A DNA stretch of 47,532 nucleotides from Deltaproteobacteria bacterium. GTDB taxonomy: Bacteria > Desulfobacterota > Desulfomonilia > UBA1062. The DNA lies in the NCBI GenBank assembly GCA_022703355.1, contig JAKLDU010000002.1, forward strand, positions 1 through 47,532, read 5' to 3'. Position 1 is the stretch's first letter. Each line of letters starts with the position of its first letter. Shown here piece by piece: positions 1 through 8,050 of this stretch. The notes below the pieces were generated by a model. That model saw only the letters and a program-made list of their open reading frames with translations, ran no database searches and was not told the origin of the DNA. A program made the position numbers and the translations under genes.

Positions 1-743
1 AAGCCCCCGAAGCCGCCTCCCCCGAACGAGCCGAACCCCCCCCGGGAGCGCCCCGCGGGGAACCCCAGGCCGTCGTACCTGCCGGAGCTTCCCCAGGTGT
101 TCGGGTGGGAGAGGTTCCCGCGGAAGACCGAGCCCAGGAAGAGGAAGGCGAAGAAGATGATGAAGGCGGCGCCCAGCGGGTTGCCCCTCGACTGTTTCCG
201 GGGGCGGGGCACGGGCTCGGCGGGGGCGCCCAGGGTCACGCCCTTGGCCTGGGCGATGGTGTCGGTCACCGCGATCACGGCGGCGTAGATCCCTTCGCCG
301 TAGGCGCCCCGCCTGAAGGCCGGGACGAGGAGCCGCCTGCCCACGGTCCCGACGAAGCTGTCCGGCACGATGGGCTCGAGCCCATATCCCACCTCGAAGC
401 GGTATGCGCGCTCCCGGAGTGCCACGGCCAGGAGCAGGCCGTCGTCCGTGCCCTTGCGGCCGAGCTTCCAGGCCTCGGCCTGCTTCAGGGCGAACTCCTC
501 GATGGGCACCCCGCCGGTGGTGGGGGCCACCAGGACGATCATCTGCGCGCCGGTCTTCTGTTCGAGCTCCCTCAGGCGAGCGTTCAGGGCCTGCTCGAAG
601 CGCTCGTCCACCACGCCTGCCTCGTCCACGACGTAGTTCTGCGGCGCAGCCTCCGCGGCGCAGAGCACTGCCGGGCCCAAAAAGAGCAGGAGGGTGAGGA
701 GCGCCCTACGAAGGGATGCGGTCCATGGTGAGGGAAAGCTCAT
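1..743 (-). CDS. TPM-domain (YgcG-type) membrane protein, C-terminus cut by window edge
   Basis: Reading the minus strand from the ATG at 743 gives a signal-type hydrophobic stretch (LLTLLLFLGPAVLCAA), then a domain starting NYVVDEAGVVDE, then motifs such as QMIVLVAPTTGG, GLLLAVALRERAYRFEVGYGLE and FRRGAYGEGIYAAV. This matches the TPM domain (YgcG/TPM_phosphatase family), a periplasmic fold of uncertain biochemical role. A transmembrane segment (AAFIIFFAFLFLGSVF) and a Gly-rich tail (GGFGSFGGGGFGG) follow, as usual in the family. The frame stays open to base 1, so the true end lies outside the window. The start overlaps the 3' end of the nucleotidyltransferase-like gene by 38 nt, suggesting one transcript. 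The start is chosen because it gives a complete signal peptide; a shorter start is possible. Confidence 0.8.
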   Translation of the reverse strand, partial: MSFPSPWTASLRRALLTLLLFLGPAVLCAAEAAPQNYVVDEAGVVDERFEQALNARLRELEQKTGAQMIVLVAPTTGGVPIEEFALKQAEAWKLGRKGTDDGLLLAVALRERAYRFEVGYGLEPIVPDSFVGTVGRRLLVPAFRRGAYGEGIYAAVIAVTDTIAQAKGVTLGAPAEPVPRPRKQSRGNPLGAAFIIFFAFLFLGSVFRGNLSHPNTWGSSGRYDGLGFPAGRSRGGFGSFGGGGFGG

Positions 744-1482
744 GGGTTACCTTGTACACCTTGGTGAAGATTTCCTTTGCCGCGCCCCGGTCGAGCCAGA
801 ACACCCGCTTCAGGGCCATGGCCCTGACCTCGCGCAGGCAGTCCAGCGAGATCCCGAACGCCGACTCCATGCTCTCGAGGACCTCCTCCTTGAGCAGGGC
901 GGGTTCCTGCTTGAGCCTGACCAGGGAGAGCATGGCCCGGAAGAGCGGGAAGAACCCGGGCCAGGCCTCGTTCAGGAGCGCCCGCAGGCCGCGTCCGTTG
1001 CCGGAGCAGGAGATGTACCCCTGGTGGAGGTGGATGATCTTGGCCTTGAGGTCGCGCTCGCACTGGAGCCTGAGCAGGGGCTTGCTGATGGAGAGGCCCG
1101 AGAAGAGTTCGGCGCCGTGGATGGTTTTGTGGATGAGCTTGATGTCGAGGAACTCGATGGGGAAGACGTCCAGCGAGCGCTCGATGTACGGGCAGGTCAT
1201 GACCAGCGGCGCCCGCATGCCCTTTCTGCCGTAGCGCCTGCCCAGGGAGGCGAGGCGGTCGAGGAGGGCGGGCGACATCTCCTTGAGCACGAGCACGGAG
1301 TTGATGTCCGACCTGCCGGGCACGTAGTCGGGCGTGAGGCAGCTCCCGGTGAGGGCGTAGCTTTCGATCCCCCCCGGGAAGGCCTGGAGGACGTCCTTCA
1401 GGAAAAGGCCCACCACGCTGCGCAGATGGGGGTCGAGCTTCTCGAGGCCCCACCGGTCCGTCCCGTCCTTCAGCTCTTCCAT
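706..1482 (-). CDS. Nucleotidyltransferase-like protein (polymerase-beta fold), hypothetical
   Basis: A 258-residue protein. Near the N-terminus it carries LTGSCLTPDYVPGRSDINSVLVL (G46-S47 and S58-D59-I60-N61), resembling the G-S...D-x-D/N nucleotide-binding motif of polymerase-beta superfamily nucleotidyltransferases. The remainder is helical with no recognised domain. The substrate is unknown, and the second acidic position is Asn (SDIN), so activity is not assured. I start at the ATG at 1482, which has a G-rich run (ACGGGGGGCAGAG) just upstream. An in-frame ATG at 1527 would add 15 residues, but a weak promoter-like pair (TTGACC at 1553-1548, 17 nt, GATATG) overlaps it. It probably shares a transcript with the downstream TPM protein. 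Confidence 0.6.
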   Translation of the reverse strand: MEELKDGTDRWGLEKLDPHLRSVVGLFLKDVLQAFPGGIESYALTGSCLTPDYVPGRSDINSVLVLKEMSPALLDRLASLGRRYGRKGMRAPLVMTCPYIERSLDVFPIEFLDIKLIHKTIHGAELFSGLSISKPLLRLQCERDLKAKIIHLHQGYISCSGNGRGLRALLNEAWPGFFPLFRAMLSLVRLKQEPALLKEEVLESMESAFGISLDCLREVRAMALKRVFWLDRGAAKEIFTKVYKVTHELSLTMDRIPS

Positions 1483-1623
1483 CTCTGCCCCCCGTACGGC
1501 GCGGGAATTACGCGCATTCACCTTCATATCGCCCAGATACGAAAACGGGTCAAGGCATTTGTGGCACGGGTGGGGTTTTCACGGGGGCAGGGGGCGCCGT
1601 TTCCGGGCCCCCTGGAAAAGGGC

Positions 1624-1689
1624 AAAAAAATAGCCAGAAGAAGTTAGGTGTTAGGACAAAGCACGAGAGGACTTGTCCCCTCTTCTGGC
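1624..1689 (-). terminator. Long-loop hairpin followed by a T-run; candidate terminator or end of a structured RNA
   Basis: On the minus strand GCCAGAAGA (1689-1681) pairs perfectly with TCTTCTGGC (1641-1633), followed by TA and seven T residues (1630-1624). Inside the 39-nt loop two alternative smaller stems are visible: GGAC-AA-GTCC and GGACAA...TTGTCC. Those two cannot form together, so this could be a switching RNA. It lies downstream of the response regulator gene and upstream of the nucleotidyltransferase-like gene, both on this strand, so a plain terminator for the former is the simplest reading. Confidence 0.45.
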
Positions 1690-1820
1690 GTAAAGGAGGT
1701 CAGAACAACACTTGTTGTACATCCACCTGTACAGTAAGATTATAAGACAGGATAGAGGCAAATGCCTCATAAGAATGTAGGTAATTATCTTTTTGATATG
1801 TAGGAAAAATCCTACATGGC
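1640..1820. other. AT-rich intergenic island with a series of small palindromes
   Basis: The 1483-1969 gap between genes holds a stretch clearly poorer in G+C than everything around it. It contains perfect inverted repeats: ACAACA-CT-TGTTGT (1705-1718), two TGTACA palindromes 12 bp apart (1716-1721, 1728-1733), GAGGCA-AA-TGCCTC (1755-1768) and ATGTAGGA-AAAA-TCCTACAT (1798-1817). An 80-residue minus-strand frame crosses it (1893-1651), but it looks neither coding-like nor similar to a family I know. I see no gene here. Operator sites, a small RNA or a remnant of foreign DNA are possible. Confidence 0.4.
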
Positions 1821-1969
1821 CGGGGCGCCCTTCAGAATCCCCGCGGGAAGGGGAACCGGGAAGGGCTTCTGGCTGACGGCGCCCGCGGTCCATAAAGCCA
1901 GGGGCGGAGATTCCGCCGGGCTGTCCGATCCCCTGTAGGCAAATCCCTGAAAGCCCGGGCAGAAGCCGT

Positions 1970-2602
1970 TCACTCCACGAGCTTGTTCTGGACGGCGTAG
2001 AGCACGATCTCGGCGTTGTTCTTCATGTTCATCTTCACCAGGATCCGGGTCCGGTAGGTGCTCACGGTCTTCACGCTCAGGTCGAGCTCCTCGGCGATCT
2101 CCTTGACGGACTTGCCCACGGCGATCTTGTGCATGACCTGGTACTCCCGGTCCGAGAGCACCTCGTGGGCGGCTTTGTCCGCGTCGCGGTCGAGCTCGTA
2201 GGTGAGCCGCTCGGCCAGCGAGGTGCTGATGTACTTGCGCCCGGAGGACACCCGGCGGATGGCCGAGATGAGCTCGTCGGGCGCGCTGGATTTCGTGAGG
2301 TAGCCCGCCGCGCCGCCCCGGAGCACGCGCACCGCGTAGTGCTCCTCGGGGTACATGCTCAAAACGAGCACCGGCAGCTTGGGCTGCTGCTGCTTGAGCT
2401 CCCGGAGCACGTCGAGCCCGTCCCTGCCGGGCATGGAGATGTCCAAAAGCACCACGTCGCAATGCCCCCTGGCGAGGCAGGTCATCACGGCCTGCCCGGA
2501 GTCCGCCTCGTCGACGACGAGGATGTCGTCCGTGTCGGACAGGATCTGCCGCAAACCTTCCCTCACGATGGGGTGGTCATCCGCGATAAGCACTCGTATC
2601 AT
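1970..2602 (-). CDS. NarL/FixJ-type response regulator
   Basis: A 210-residue two-domain regulator. The receiver domain (about 1-120) has the acidic pair D8-D9, phosphoacceptor D54 (VVLLDISMPG) and conserved Lys104 (GYLTKS). The C-terminal LuxR-type helix-turn-helix (about 145-205: LSDREYQVMHKIAVGKSVKEIAEEL...SVKTVSTYRTRI) binds DNA after phosphorylation. It is the partner of the histidine kinase just upstream, whose 3' end overlaps this start by 26 nt, so the two are translationally coupled. The signal and target genes are not evident. Confidence 0.95.
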   Translation of the reverse strand: MIRVLIADDHPIVREGLRQILSDTDDILVVDEADSGQAVMTCLARGHCDVVLLDISMPGRDGLDVLRELKQQQPKLPVLVLSMYPEEHYAVRVLRGGAAGYLTKSSAPDELISAIRRVSSGRKYISTSLAERLTYELDRDADKAAHEVLSDREYQVMHKIAVGKSVKEIAEELDLSVKTVSTYRTRILVKMNMKNNAEIVLYAVQNKLVE

Positions 2603-5186
2603 CGATACTCCTCGTCTGGTCGATGGGAATGGTGATCATCACCGTGGTTCCCTTGCCTTTTTCCCCGGTGATCCGCGCCGTGCCCCCGCTGAAGCTGGCG
2701 CGCTCCTGGATGCCCATGAGCCCGAAGGACCTGGGGTTCTCCATCTGCTCTTTCGTGATCCCCACGCCGTTGTCCGCCACGGTCATCTCGAAGCTCCCGC
2801 CGTGCTCGATGAGCACGATGTCCACCTCGGTGGCCCGGGCGTACTTGGAGATGTTGGTGAGGGTCTCCTGGAAGATCCGGAATACCGTGGTGGACTGCTC
2901 GGGCTCGAGGATGATCTCCTCGGGGGTGACGCTCATGCGGCACCTGATGCCCGTGCGCTTCTGAAATTCCTCGGCCTGCCACTGGATGGCCGCAACCAGG
3001 CCCAGGTGGTCGAGCACTCCCGGCCTGAGGTCCATGGTGATGCGCTTCACGGACTGGATGGTCATGTCCACGAAGCGCAGCATGAGGTTCGTCTTGGTGA
3101 CGAGCTCCGTGAGCTCGGCGGGAAGCTTCCTGGCCAGGAACGACAGGTCCAGCTTGAGCCCGGTGAGAACCTGGCCCAGCTCGTCGTGGATCTCCCGCGC
3201 CACCCGCGTCCGCTCACGCTCGCGCACGTCCTGGGCGTGCCGGAAGAGGTTCCTCAGGTGCTCCTGGGAGAGCCGGAGCTTCTCCGCATCCTTCTTGCTC
3301 CGGGTGATGTCCAGCATGGACAGGAGGATGCGCTTCGTGCCGGGCAGGAGCGAGGCCGTGGCGAAGATGTCCTTGATTTTCCCGCCCCTGGTGACGGCCC
3401 GGAACTCGTAGTTCTTCGGCGCCGCACCCGGGTCGATTTTCCTCAGGGTGTTGTACCCGGTGAGCCTCTCGAGGCCCTCCGGGGTGACGAACTCCTTCCA
3501 GTGCATCCTGCCCACGAGCTCGCCGGCGGCGTATCCCGAGAGCTTCTCGGTCTCCTCGTTCACCAGGGAGAAGGTCCCGTCCTCCTCGACGATGACCATG
3601 GCCGTCCCGGTGCTCGCGAAGATGGTCCGGTACATCTCCTCGCTCCGGCGGAGGCTCTCCTCGCCGCGCTTCCGGTCGGAGATGTCCCGGGTCACCCCCA
3701 CGATGCCCACGGGCCTGCCCTTCTCGCCGAGCAAAACGTTCGTGGTGATCTCCACCCAGATGGTCGAGCCGTCCTTCCGATACCGCTGCGCCTCGAAGGT
3801 CATGGTCCGCTTGTCCTCGGGCACGAATCCCTCGTCGAGCCAGCGCCTGGCCTGTTCGAGGAGCGCCAGGTTCACGTCCCGGGACTCTTTCGTGTACGCC
3901 CAGCCGAAGGGCTTGTCCATCACCTCTTCCGCGGTGTAGCCGAACATCTTTTCCGCCGACGGGCTGACATAGGTGAACCGGATGTCGGTGTCCACGGCCC
4001 AGATCACGTCCTTGGCGTTCTCGGCCAGGAGCCGGTACTGCTCCTCGCTCCTGCGCAGGGCCTCCTCGGTCTGCTTCCGGGCGGTGATGTCCCGGGTCAT
4101 GCCCACGAGGCCGGCGGGCCTGCCGTTCTCGTCGTACACGAGGTTCGTCTTGATCTCCACCCAGATGGTCGAGCCGTCCTTCCGGTACCGCTGCGCCTCG
4201 AGGACCACAAGCCGCTCCCCCTCGGGGGCGATGCCCTCCGCGAACCACCCCTTCACTTTCGCCAGGTACGACTGAAAAAGCTCCAGGGACTCCTTCGTGT
4301 ATGGCTCGCCCGGCTGCTGGGCCATGACCTCCTCGGCGGTGAACCCGGAAAGCCTTACCGACGAGGGGCTCACGTAGGTGAACCTGAACTCGGCGTCGGT
4401 GGCCCAGATCACGTCGGTGATATTCTCGGCCAGGAGCCGGTAGCGCTCCTCGCTCCTGCGCAGGACGAGCTCCAGGGCCCTCTGCTCGGTGATGTCCACC
4501 GCAGGCCCGTAGATGAAATCCACCTCCCCGTCCTCCCGGTAGGCGACCCGCGCCTCCCACTGCAGAAGGAGCTCTTTGCCGTCCTTGGTCACGAGGTGGG
4601 TTTCGCCCCGGACCGGGGTGCCCAGGCGGAGGAGGTCTTCGAGCTTCCGGCTGACCTCTTCCCGTTCAGGAGGAGGAACGAGCAGGGCGAGGTGGTTCTT
4701 CCCGATGATCTCTTCGCGGCGGTAGCCCGACTTCTCGATGAAAAACTCGCTCGCCACGATGATGGTGCCGTCGGGGTCGAAGGCCAGGAACATCGTGGGC
4801 GACTCGTTGAGGAGAATTTCCGAGAGGATCTTGTCCCGTTTCCTCTCCTGCTCGTCCTGTGTCCGGGCGACCAGGAGGCGGAAGAGCAGATGGTACAGCA
4901 CGAGCCCCGTGGCGCACATGACCGCGGATTCCAGGAGGGCCTCAAGAAAGTTCGCGGGCGTGGACGACGCGTTGAACAGCAGGCGGGGGAGGTCCAGGAA
5001 CTCGTCGAGCCAGGGGACGGTGACGAAGATCAGGGTCGAGAGGAGCACCCCCACCCTGAGCATGCGCACGGATGCCTTCCCGCCGTGACGGCCAGGGTTG
5101 GGGCTTTCGCCCGGGCGGAAAACGCGGGGGGCCGTATCCCCCTGATCCGCGTCCCGGCCCCGTCTGGGAGGATTCATGGCGTGCAT
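2577..5186 (-). CDS. Membrane-anchored multi-PAS sensor histidine kinase (NarX/DegS type)
   Basis: An 869-residue kinase. Two hydrophobic segments (about 44-60 and 84-106) anchor it. Four PAS/PAC sensor modules follow (about 120-236, 245-372, 380-505, 515-631), then a HisKA_3 dimerisation domain with phospho-acceptor H667 (AREIHDELGQ) and a HATPase domain (N-box near FRIFQETLTNISKYA, G-box VADNGVGI). PAS2 and PAS3 are near copies (YRLLAEN...DVIWA.D...FTYVSPS), pointing to an internal duplication. It phosphorylates the NarL-type regulator encoded next. The ligand is unknown; PAS modules without visible haem or flavin motifs leave it open. The upstream gap holds a small palindrome TTGCA-CCA-TGCAA at 5247-5259 and a weak -10-like TAAAAT. 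Confidence 0.93.
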   Translation of the reverse strand: MHAMNPPRRGRDADQGDTAPRVFRPGESPNPGRHGGKASVRMLRVGVLLSTLIFVTVPWLDEFLDLPRLLFNASSTPANFLEALLESAVMCATGLVLYHLLFRLLVARTQDEQERKRDKILSEILLNESPTMFLAFDPDGTIIVASEFFIEKSGYRREEIIGKNHLALLVPPPEREEVSRKLEDLLRLGTPVRGETHLVTKDGKELLLQWEARVAYREDGEVDFIYGPAVDITEQRALELVLRRSEERYRLLAENITDVIWATDAEFRFTYVSPSSVRLSGFTAEEVMAQQPGEPYTKESLELFQSYLAKVKGWFAEGIAPEGERLVVLEAQRYRKDGSTIWVEIKTNLVYDENGRPAGLVGMTRDITARKQTEEALRRSEEQYRLLAENAKDVIWAVDTDIRFTYVSPSAEKMFGYTAEEVMDKPFGWAYTKESRDVNLALLEQARRWLDEGFVPEDKRTMTFEAQRYRKDGSTIWVEITTNVLLGEKGRPVGIVGVTRDISDRKRGEESLRRSEEMYRTIFASTGTAMVIVEEDGTFSLVNEETEKLSGYAAGELVGRMHWKEFVTPEGLERLTGYNTLRKIDPGAAPKNYEFRAVTRGGKIKDIFATASLLPGTKRILLSMLDITRSKKDAEKLRLSQEHLRNLFRHAQDVRERERTRVAREIHDELGQVLTGLKLDLSFLARKLPAELTELVTKTNLMLRFVDMTIQSVKRITMDLRPGVLDHLGLVAAIQWQAEEFQKRTGIRCRMSVTPEEIILEPEQSTTVFRIFQETLTNISKYARATEVDIVLIEHGGSFEMTVADNGVGITKEQMENPRSFGLMGIQERASFSGGTARITGEKGKGTTVMITIPIDQTRSIDDTSAYRG
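3670..4480 (-). repeat. Intragenic duplication encoding PAS modules 2 and 3 of the histidine kinase
   Basis: The segments encoding residues about 245-372 and 380-505 of the kinase are recognisably similar at DNA level. For example, the blocks around 3745-3800 and 4150-4205 share long identical runs encoding ...TIWVEI.TN. This is a recent-looking tandem duplication of one PAS/PAC unit. Confidence 0.75.
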
Positions 5187-5404
5187 CCGTCTGTTCTCCC
5201 CCGGAAAGGCGATCGGGCAGGAGGGTTTTCCATAAGAAAAATTTTATTGCACCATGCAAATTAAACAAAGACGCCTTCCGCTCGTCGCGGCGGGATACTC
5301 TTCACCGTTCGCCTGACGAGGAGGCCCCATGTTCAATATCTTTTTTTCCGCGCCTTTGCAACGCCCATTTGCGAGGGGCCCGGGCGCTCGCCGGGAGGAG
5401 GGGG

Positions 5405-7930
5405 TCAGGCGGCGAGCTCCCGGCCCCGGAGCCTCAGTGCGTTGGAGATCACGGACACGGAGCTCAGGCTCATGGCCGCCGCCGCGATCATGGGGGAGAG
5501 GAGGATGCCCAGGAACGGGTAGAGCACCCCGGCAGCCACCGGGATGCACAGGGCGTTGTACACGAAGGCGAAAAACAAATTCTGGCGGATGTTGCGCATG
5601 GTCGCCTTCGAAAGGCCGATGGCGGAGACGATGCCCTTGAGGTCGCCCTTCACCAGCGTCACCGCGGCGCTCTCCACGGCGATGTCCGAGCCGTCGCCCA
5701 TGGCGATGCCCACGTCGGCCCGGGCCAGGGAGGGGGCGTCGTTGATCCCGTCGCCTGCCATGGCGACCTTCCGGCCTTCCCCCTGGAGCCTGCGGACGAT
5801 GGACTCCTTCTGGGCGGGCAGCACCTCGGCGAAGACCTCGTCGATGCCCAGCCGGCCGGCCACGGAGCGGGCGGTGGAGGCGCTGTCGCCCGTGAGCATG
5901 GCCACCCGGATGCCCAGCCGGTGCAGGGCCGCGATCGCCTCGAAGGAGGTGGGCTTGATGGGGTCCGAGACGCCCAGGAGCCCGGCAAGCTCCCCGGCCA
6001 CGGAGAGCAGCATGACCGTCTGGCCTTCCTCCCTGAGGGCCTTTGCCTGGGACGACGCCTGGGAGAAGGAAACGCCCTCGTCCTCCATGAGCTTCTCGTT
6101 GCCCAGGGCCACGCGCCTGCCGTCCACCGTGCCCGCCACCCCCTTGCCGGGGACGGAGAGAAAATCGTGCACCTCGACGGTGCCTGCGCCCAGGTCCTGC
6201 GCCCCCCTGACCACGGCCTGGGCCAGGGGGTGGCCGCTGAGCTTTTCGAGGCTCGCGGCGATGCCCGCGACGGCCTTCCCGTCGCGGCCGTTCAGCCCCT
6301 GCACGTGCGTGAGCGCGGGTTTGCCCCGGGTGATGGTCCCGGTCTTGTCCACCACGAGGGTGTCGATCTTCTCGAGGGTCTCGATGGCCTCGGCGTTCCG
6401 GAAGAGCAGGCCCATGGAGGCGCCCCGGCCGGAGGCCACCATGATGGAGACGGGGGTCGCCAGCCCCAGCGCACAGGGGCACGCGATGATGAGCACGGAC
6501 ACCGCCGCCACCACGGCGTGGGCGAGCCTGGGCTCCGGGCCGGCCAGCAGCCAGAAGCCGAAGGCCGCCGCCGCGACGAGGATGACCCCGGGCACGAACC
6601 AGCCCGCCGCCACGTCGGCCACCCGCTGGATGTTCGCCCGGGACCGCTGGGCCTGGGCGGTGAGGGCCACGATCTGGGCGAGCACGGTGTCCGCGCCCAC
6701 CTTTCTGGCCTCCATGACCAGGGAGCCCGACCCGTTCACGGTGGCGCCCACGAGGGGGTCGCCGGGGCCCTTCTCCACGGGCACGGGCTCGCCCGTGAGC
6801 ATGGATTCGTCCACGGTGCTGCTCCCCTGGAGCACGGCCCCGTCGGTGGGGACCTTGTCCCCGGGCAGGACCCGCAGCCTGTCCCCCGGGTGCACGAGGG
6901 CGAGCGGGATCTCCTCCTCGAGCCCGCCGGCGCCGATCCTCCGGGCCATTCTGGGCGCCAGGCCCAGGAGCTTCCGGATGGCCTCGCCCGTCTTGCCCCT
7001 GGCCCTCAGCTCGAGGACCTGCCCCAGGAGCACCAGGGTGGTGATGGCCGCGGCCGCCTCGAAGTACAGGCCCACCAGCCCGTCCTGCCCCCTGAGGGAG
7101 GCGGGGAAGATCCCCGGCAGGGTCAGCGCGACGAGGCTGTACGCAAAGCTCACCGCGACGCCCAGCGAGATGAGGGTGAACATGTTCAGGCTCCGGTTGG
7201 CGAGGGACAGCCACCCGCGCACGAAAAACGGCCACGCCCCCCAGAGCACCACCGGGCTTGCCAGGGCGAGCTCCGCCCACTGCAGGGCGCGGGAGCCGGG
7301 GAGGTGCACCCCCGGGATCATGTGGCGCATGGCGATGGCCACGAGCGGGACCGTGAAGGCGAGGCTGACGGCGAAGCGGGTTTTCATGGAGCGCTCCTCC
7401 GGGTCTTCTTCCGGCGGGGCTTCGCGCGGCGCCGCGGGCTCGAGGGCCATGCCGCAGACGGGGCAGGGCCCCGGGCGGTCCTGCAAAACCTCGGGGTGCA
7501 TGGGGCAGGTCCACCGGGGGGCTTCGGGGGTGGCCGCCCGGAGCGGGGGCTCGAGCGCCATCCCGCATTTGGGGCAGCTCGCGGGGCCCGGGCTCTTCAC
7601 CCCGGGGCACATGGGGCACCAGTACTCCCCCGCCGACGTCGCCGGCGCGGGGGGCGGGGCGGACGCGGGCTTCCCGTGGGGGGGCGCCACCGCCCCCATC
7701 ATCTGGAAGGGCGAAGCCTGGGCCTTTGTCGAGGCGTCGAGGTATCTCCGGGGGTCTGCCTTGAACTTCTCCAGGCAGTGGGGGTTGCAGAAGTAGTAGG
7801 TTTTCCCCTCGTGTTCATAGTGAATATAGGCGTTCGGGTCGGTGGTGACCATGCCGCACACGGGGTCGCGGTATTCCCCGGCCCCGCCTGTTCCCGGCCC
7901 CCTGTCTCCGTTGTGGTGAGAATGGTTCAT
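5405..7930 (-). CDS. copA: Copper-type P1B ATPase with N-terminal YHS and heavy-metal-binding domains
   Basis: An inner-membrane ATPase that probably exports Cu(+). From the chosen start (841 aa) there is a His-rich leader, a YHS domain (DPVCGM, 22-27, with FCNPHC), two heavy-metal-binding domains of CP-M-C/H-P type (YWCPMCP near 103 and TCPMHP near 141, each ending in C.(V/K)CGMALEP), then eight predicted membrane helices. Key P-type motifs: TGEP (379-382), the membrane metal site CPC (484-486), phosphorylation site DKTGT (D528), HP (GHPLAQAV) and GDGINDAP. It lacks the classic GMxCxxC HMA domain, with the YHS/HMBD modules in its place. I start at the ATG at 7930 because GGGAGGAG lies 5 nt upstream; an ATG 45 nt earlier lacks such a site. 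The gene appears monocistronic. Silver or another soft metal is an alternative substrate. Confidence 0.92.
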   Translation of the reverse strand: MNHSHHNGDRGPGTGGAGEYRDPVCGMVTTDPNAYIHYEHEGKTYYFCNPHCLEKFKADPRRYLDASTKAQASPFQMMGAVAPPHGKPASAPPPAPATSAGEYWCPMCPGVKSPGPASCPKCGMALEPPLRAATPEAPRWTCPMHPEVLQDRPGPCPVCGMALEPAAPREAPPEEDPEERSMKTRFAVSLAFTVPLVAIAMRHMIPGVHLPGSRALQWAELALASPVVLWGAWPFFVRGWLSLANRSLNMFTLISLGVAVSFAYSLVALTLPGIFPASLRGQDGLVGLYFEAAAAITTLVLLGQVLELRARGKTGEAIRKLLGLAPRMARRIGAGGLEEEIPLALVHPGDRLRVLPGDKVPTDGAVLQGSSTVDESMLTGEPVPVEKGPGDPLVGATVNGSGSLVMEARKVGADTVLAQIVALTAQAQRSRANIQRVADVAAGWFVPGVILVAAAAFGFWLLAGPEPRLAHAVVAAVSVLIIACPCALGLATPVSIMVASGRGASMGLLFRNAEAIETLEKIDTLVVDKTGTITRGKPALTHVQGLNGRDGKAVAGIAASLEKLSGHPLAQAVVRGAQDLGAGTVEVHDFLSVPGKGVAGTVDGRRVALGNEKLMEDEGVSFSQASSQAKALREEGQTVMLLSVAGELAGLLGVSDPIKPTSFEAIAALHRLGIRVAMLTGDSASTARSVAGRLGIDEVFAEVLPAQKESIVRRLQGEGRKVAMAGDGINDAPSLARADVGIAMGDGSDIAVESAAVTLVKGDLKGIVSAIGLSKATMRNIRQNLFFAFVYNALCIPVAAGVLYPFLGILLSPMIAAAAMSLSSVSVISNALRLRGRELAA

Positions 7931-7975
7931 GGGCACTCCTCCCGTACGGTGCGAACGGGCATTCTTTTTCTTCAA

Positions 7976-8004
7976 TTAATAAGAGCATTCCGGGCTTGTA
8001 TCAA
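7976..8004 (-). promoter_or_regulatory. Candidate sigma70-type promoter of the copper ATPase gene
   Basis: On the minus strand TTGATA (8004-7999) and TATTAA (7981-7976) are separated by 17 nt, about 45 nt before the ATPase start codon. No clear MerR/CueR-type dyad is visible between the boxes. Confidence 0.5.
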
Positions 8005-8031
8005 GGTCGACACATTGATGCAGGGCAAGGT

Positions 8032-8050
8032 GCGGGGGAATTTCCCCCGC
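8032..8050 (-). terminator. Perfect GC-rich hairpin abutting the radical SAM stop codon
   Basis: GCGGGGGAA and TTCCCCCGC form a 9-bp perfect stem around one central base. The hairpin begins at the last base of the TAG stop of the radical SAM gene. No T-run follows on the minus strand, so intrinsic termination is uncertain; it may stabilise the 3' end. Confidence 0.45.

Noticed and set aside
1643-1649. GTTAGGT resembling an integron attC core box
   Set aside because: No matching RYYYAAC partner at the expected distance and no integrase or cassette array in the window.
1651-1893. An 80-codon minus-strand frame crossing the AT-rich island
   Set aside because: No ribosome site, no family resemblance, and its 3' half follows the palindromes and hairpin rather than codon structure.
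2355-5264. A 969-codon open frame on the plus strand over the two-component genes
   Set aside because: It mirrors the real minus-strand kinase and regulator; its composition (long Arg/Gly/His/Pro/Leu runs) is that of a GC-rich antisense shadow.
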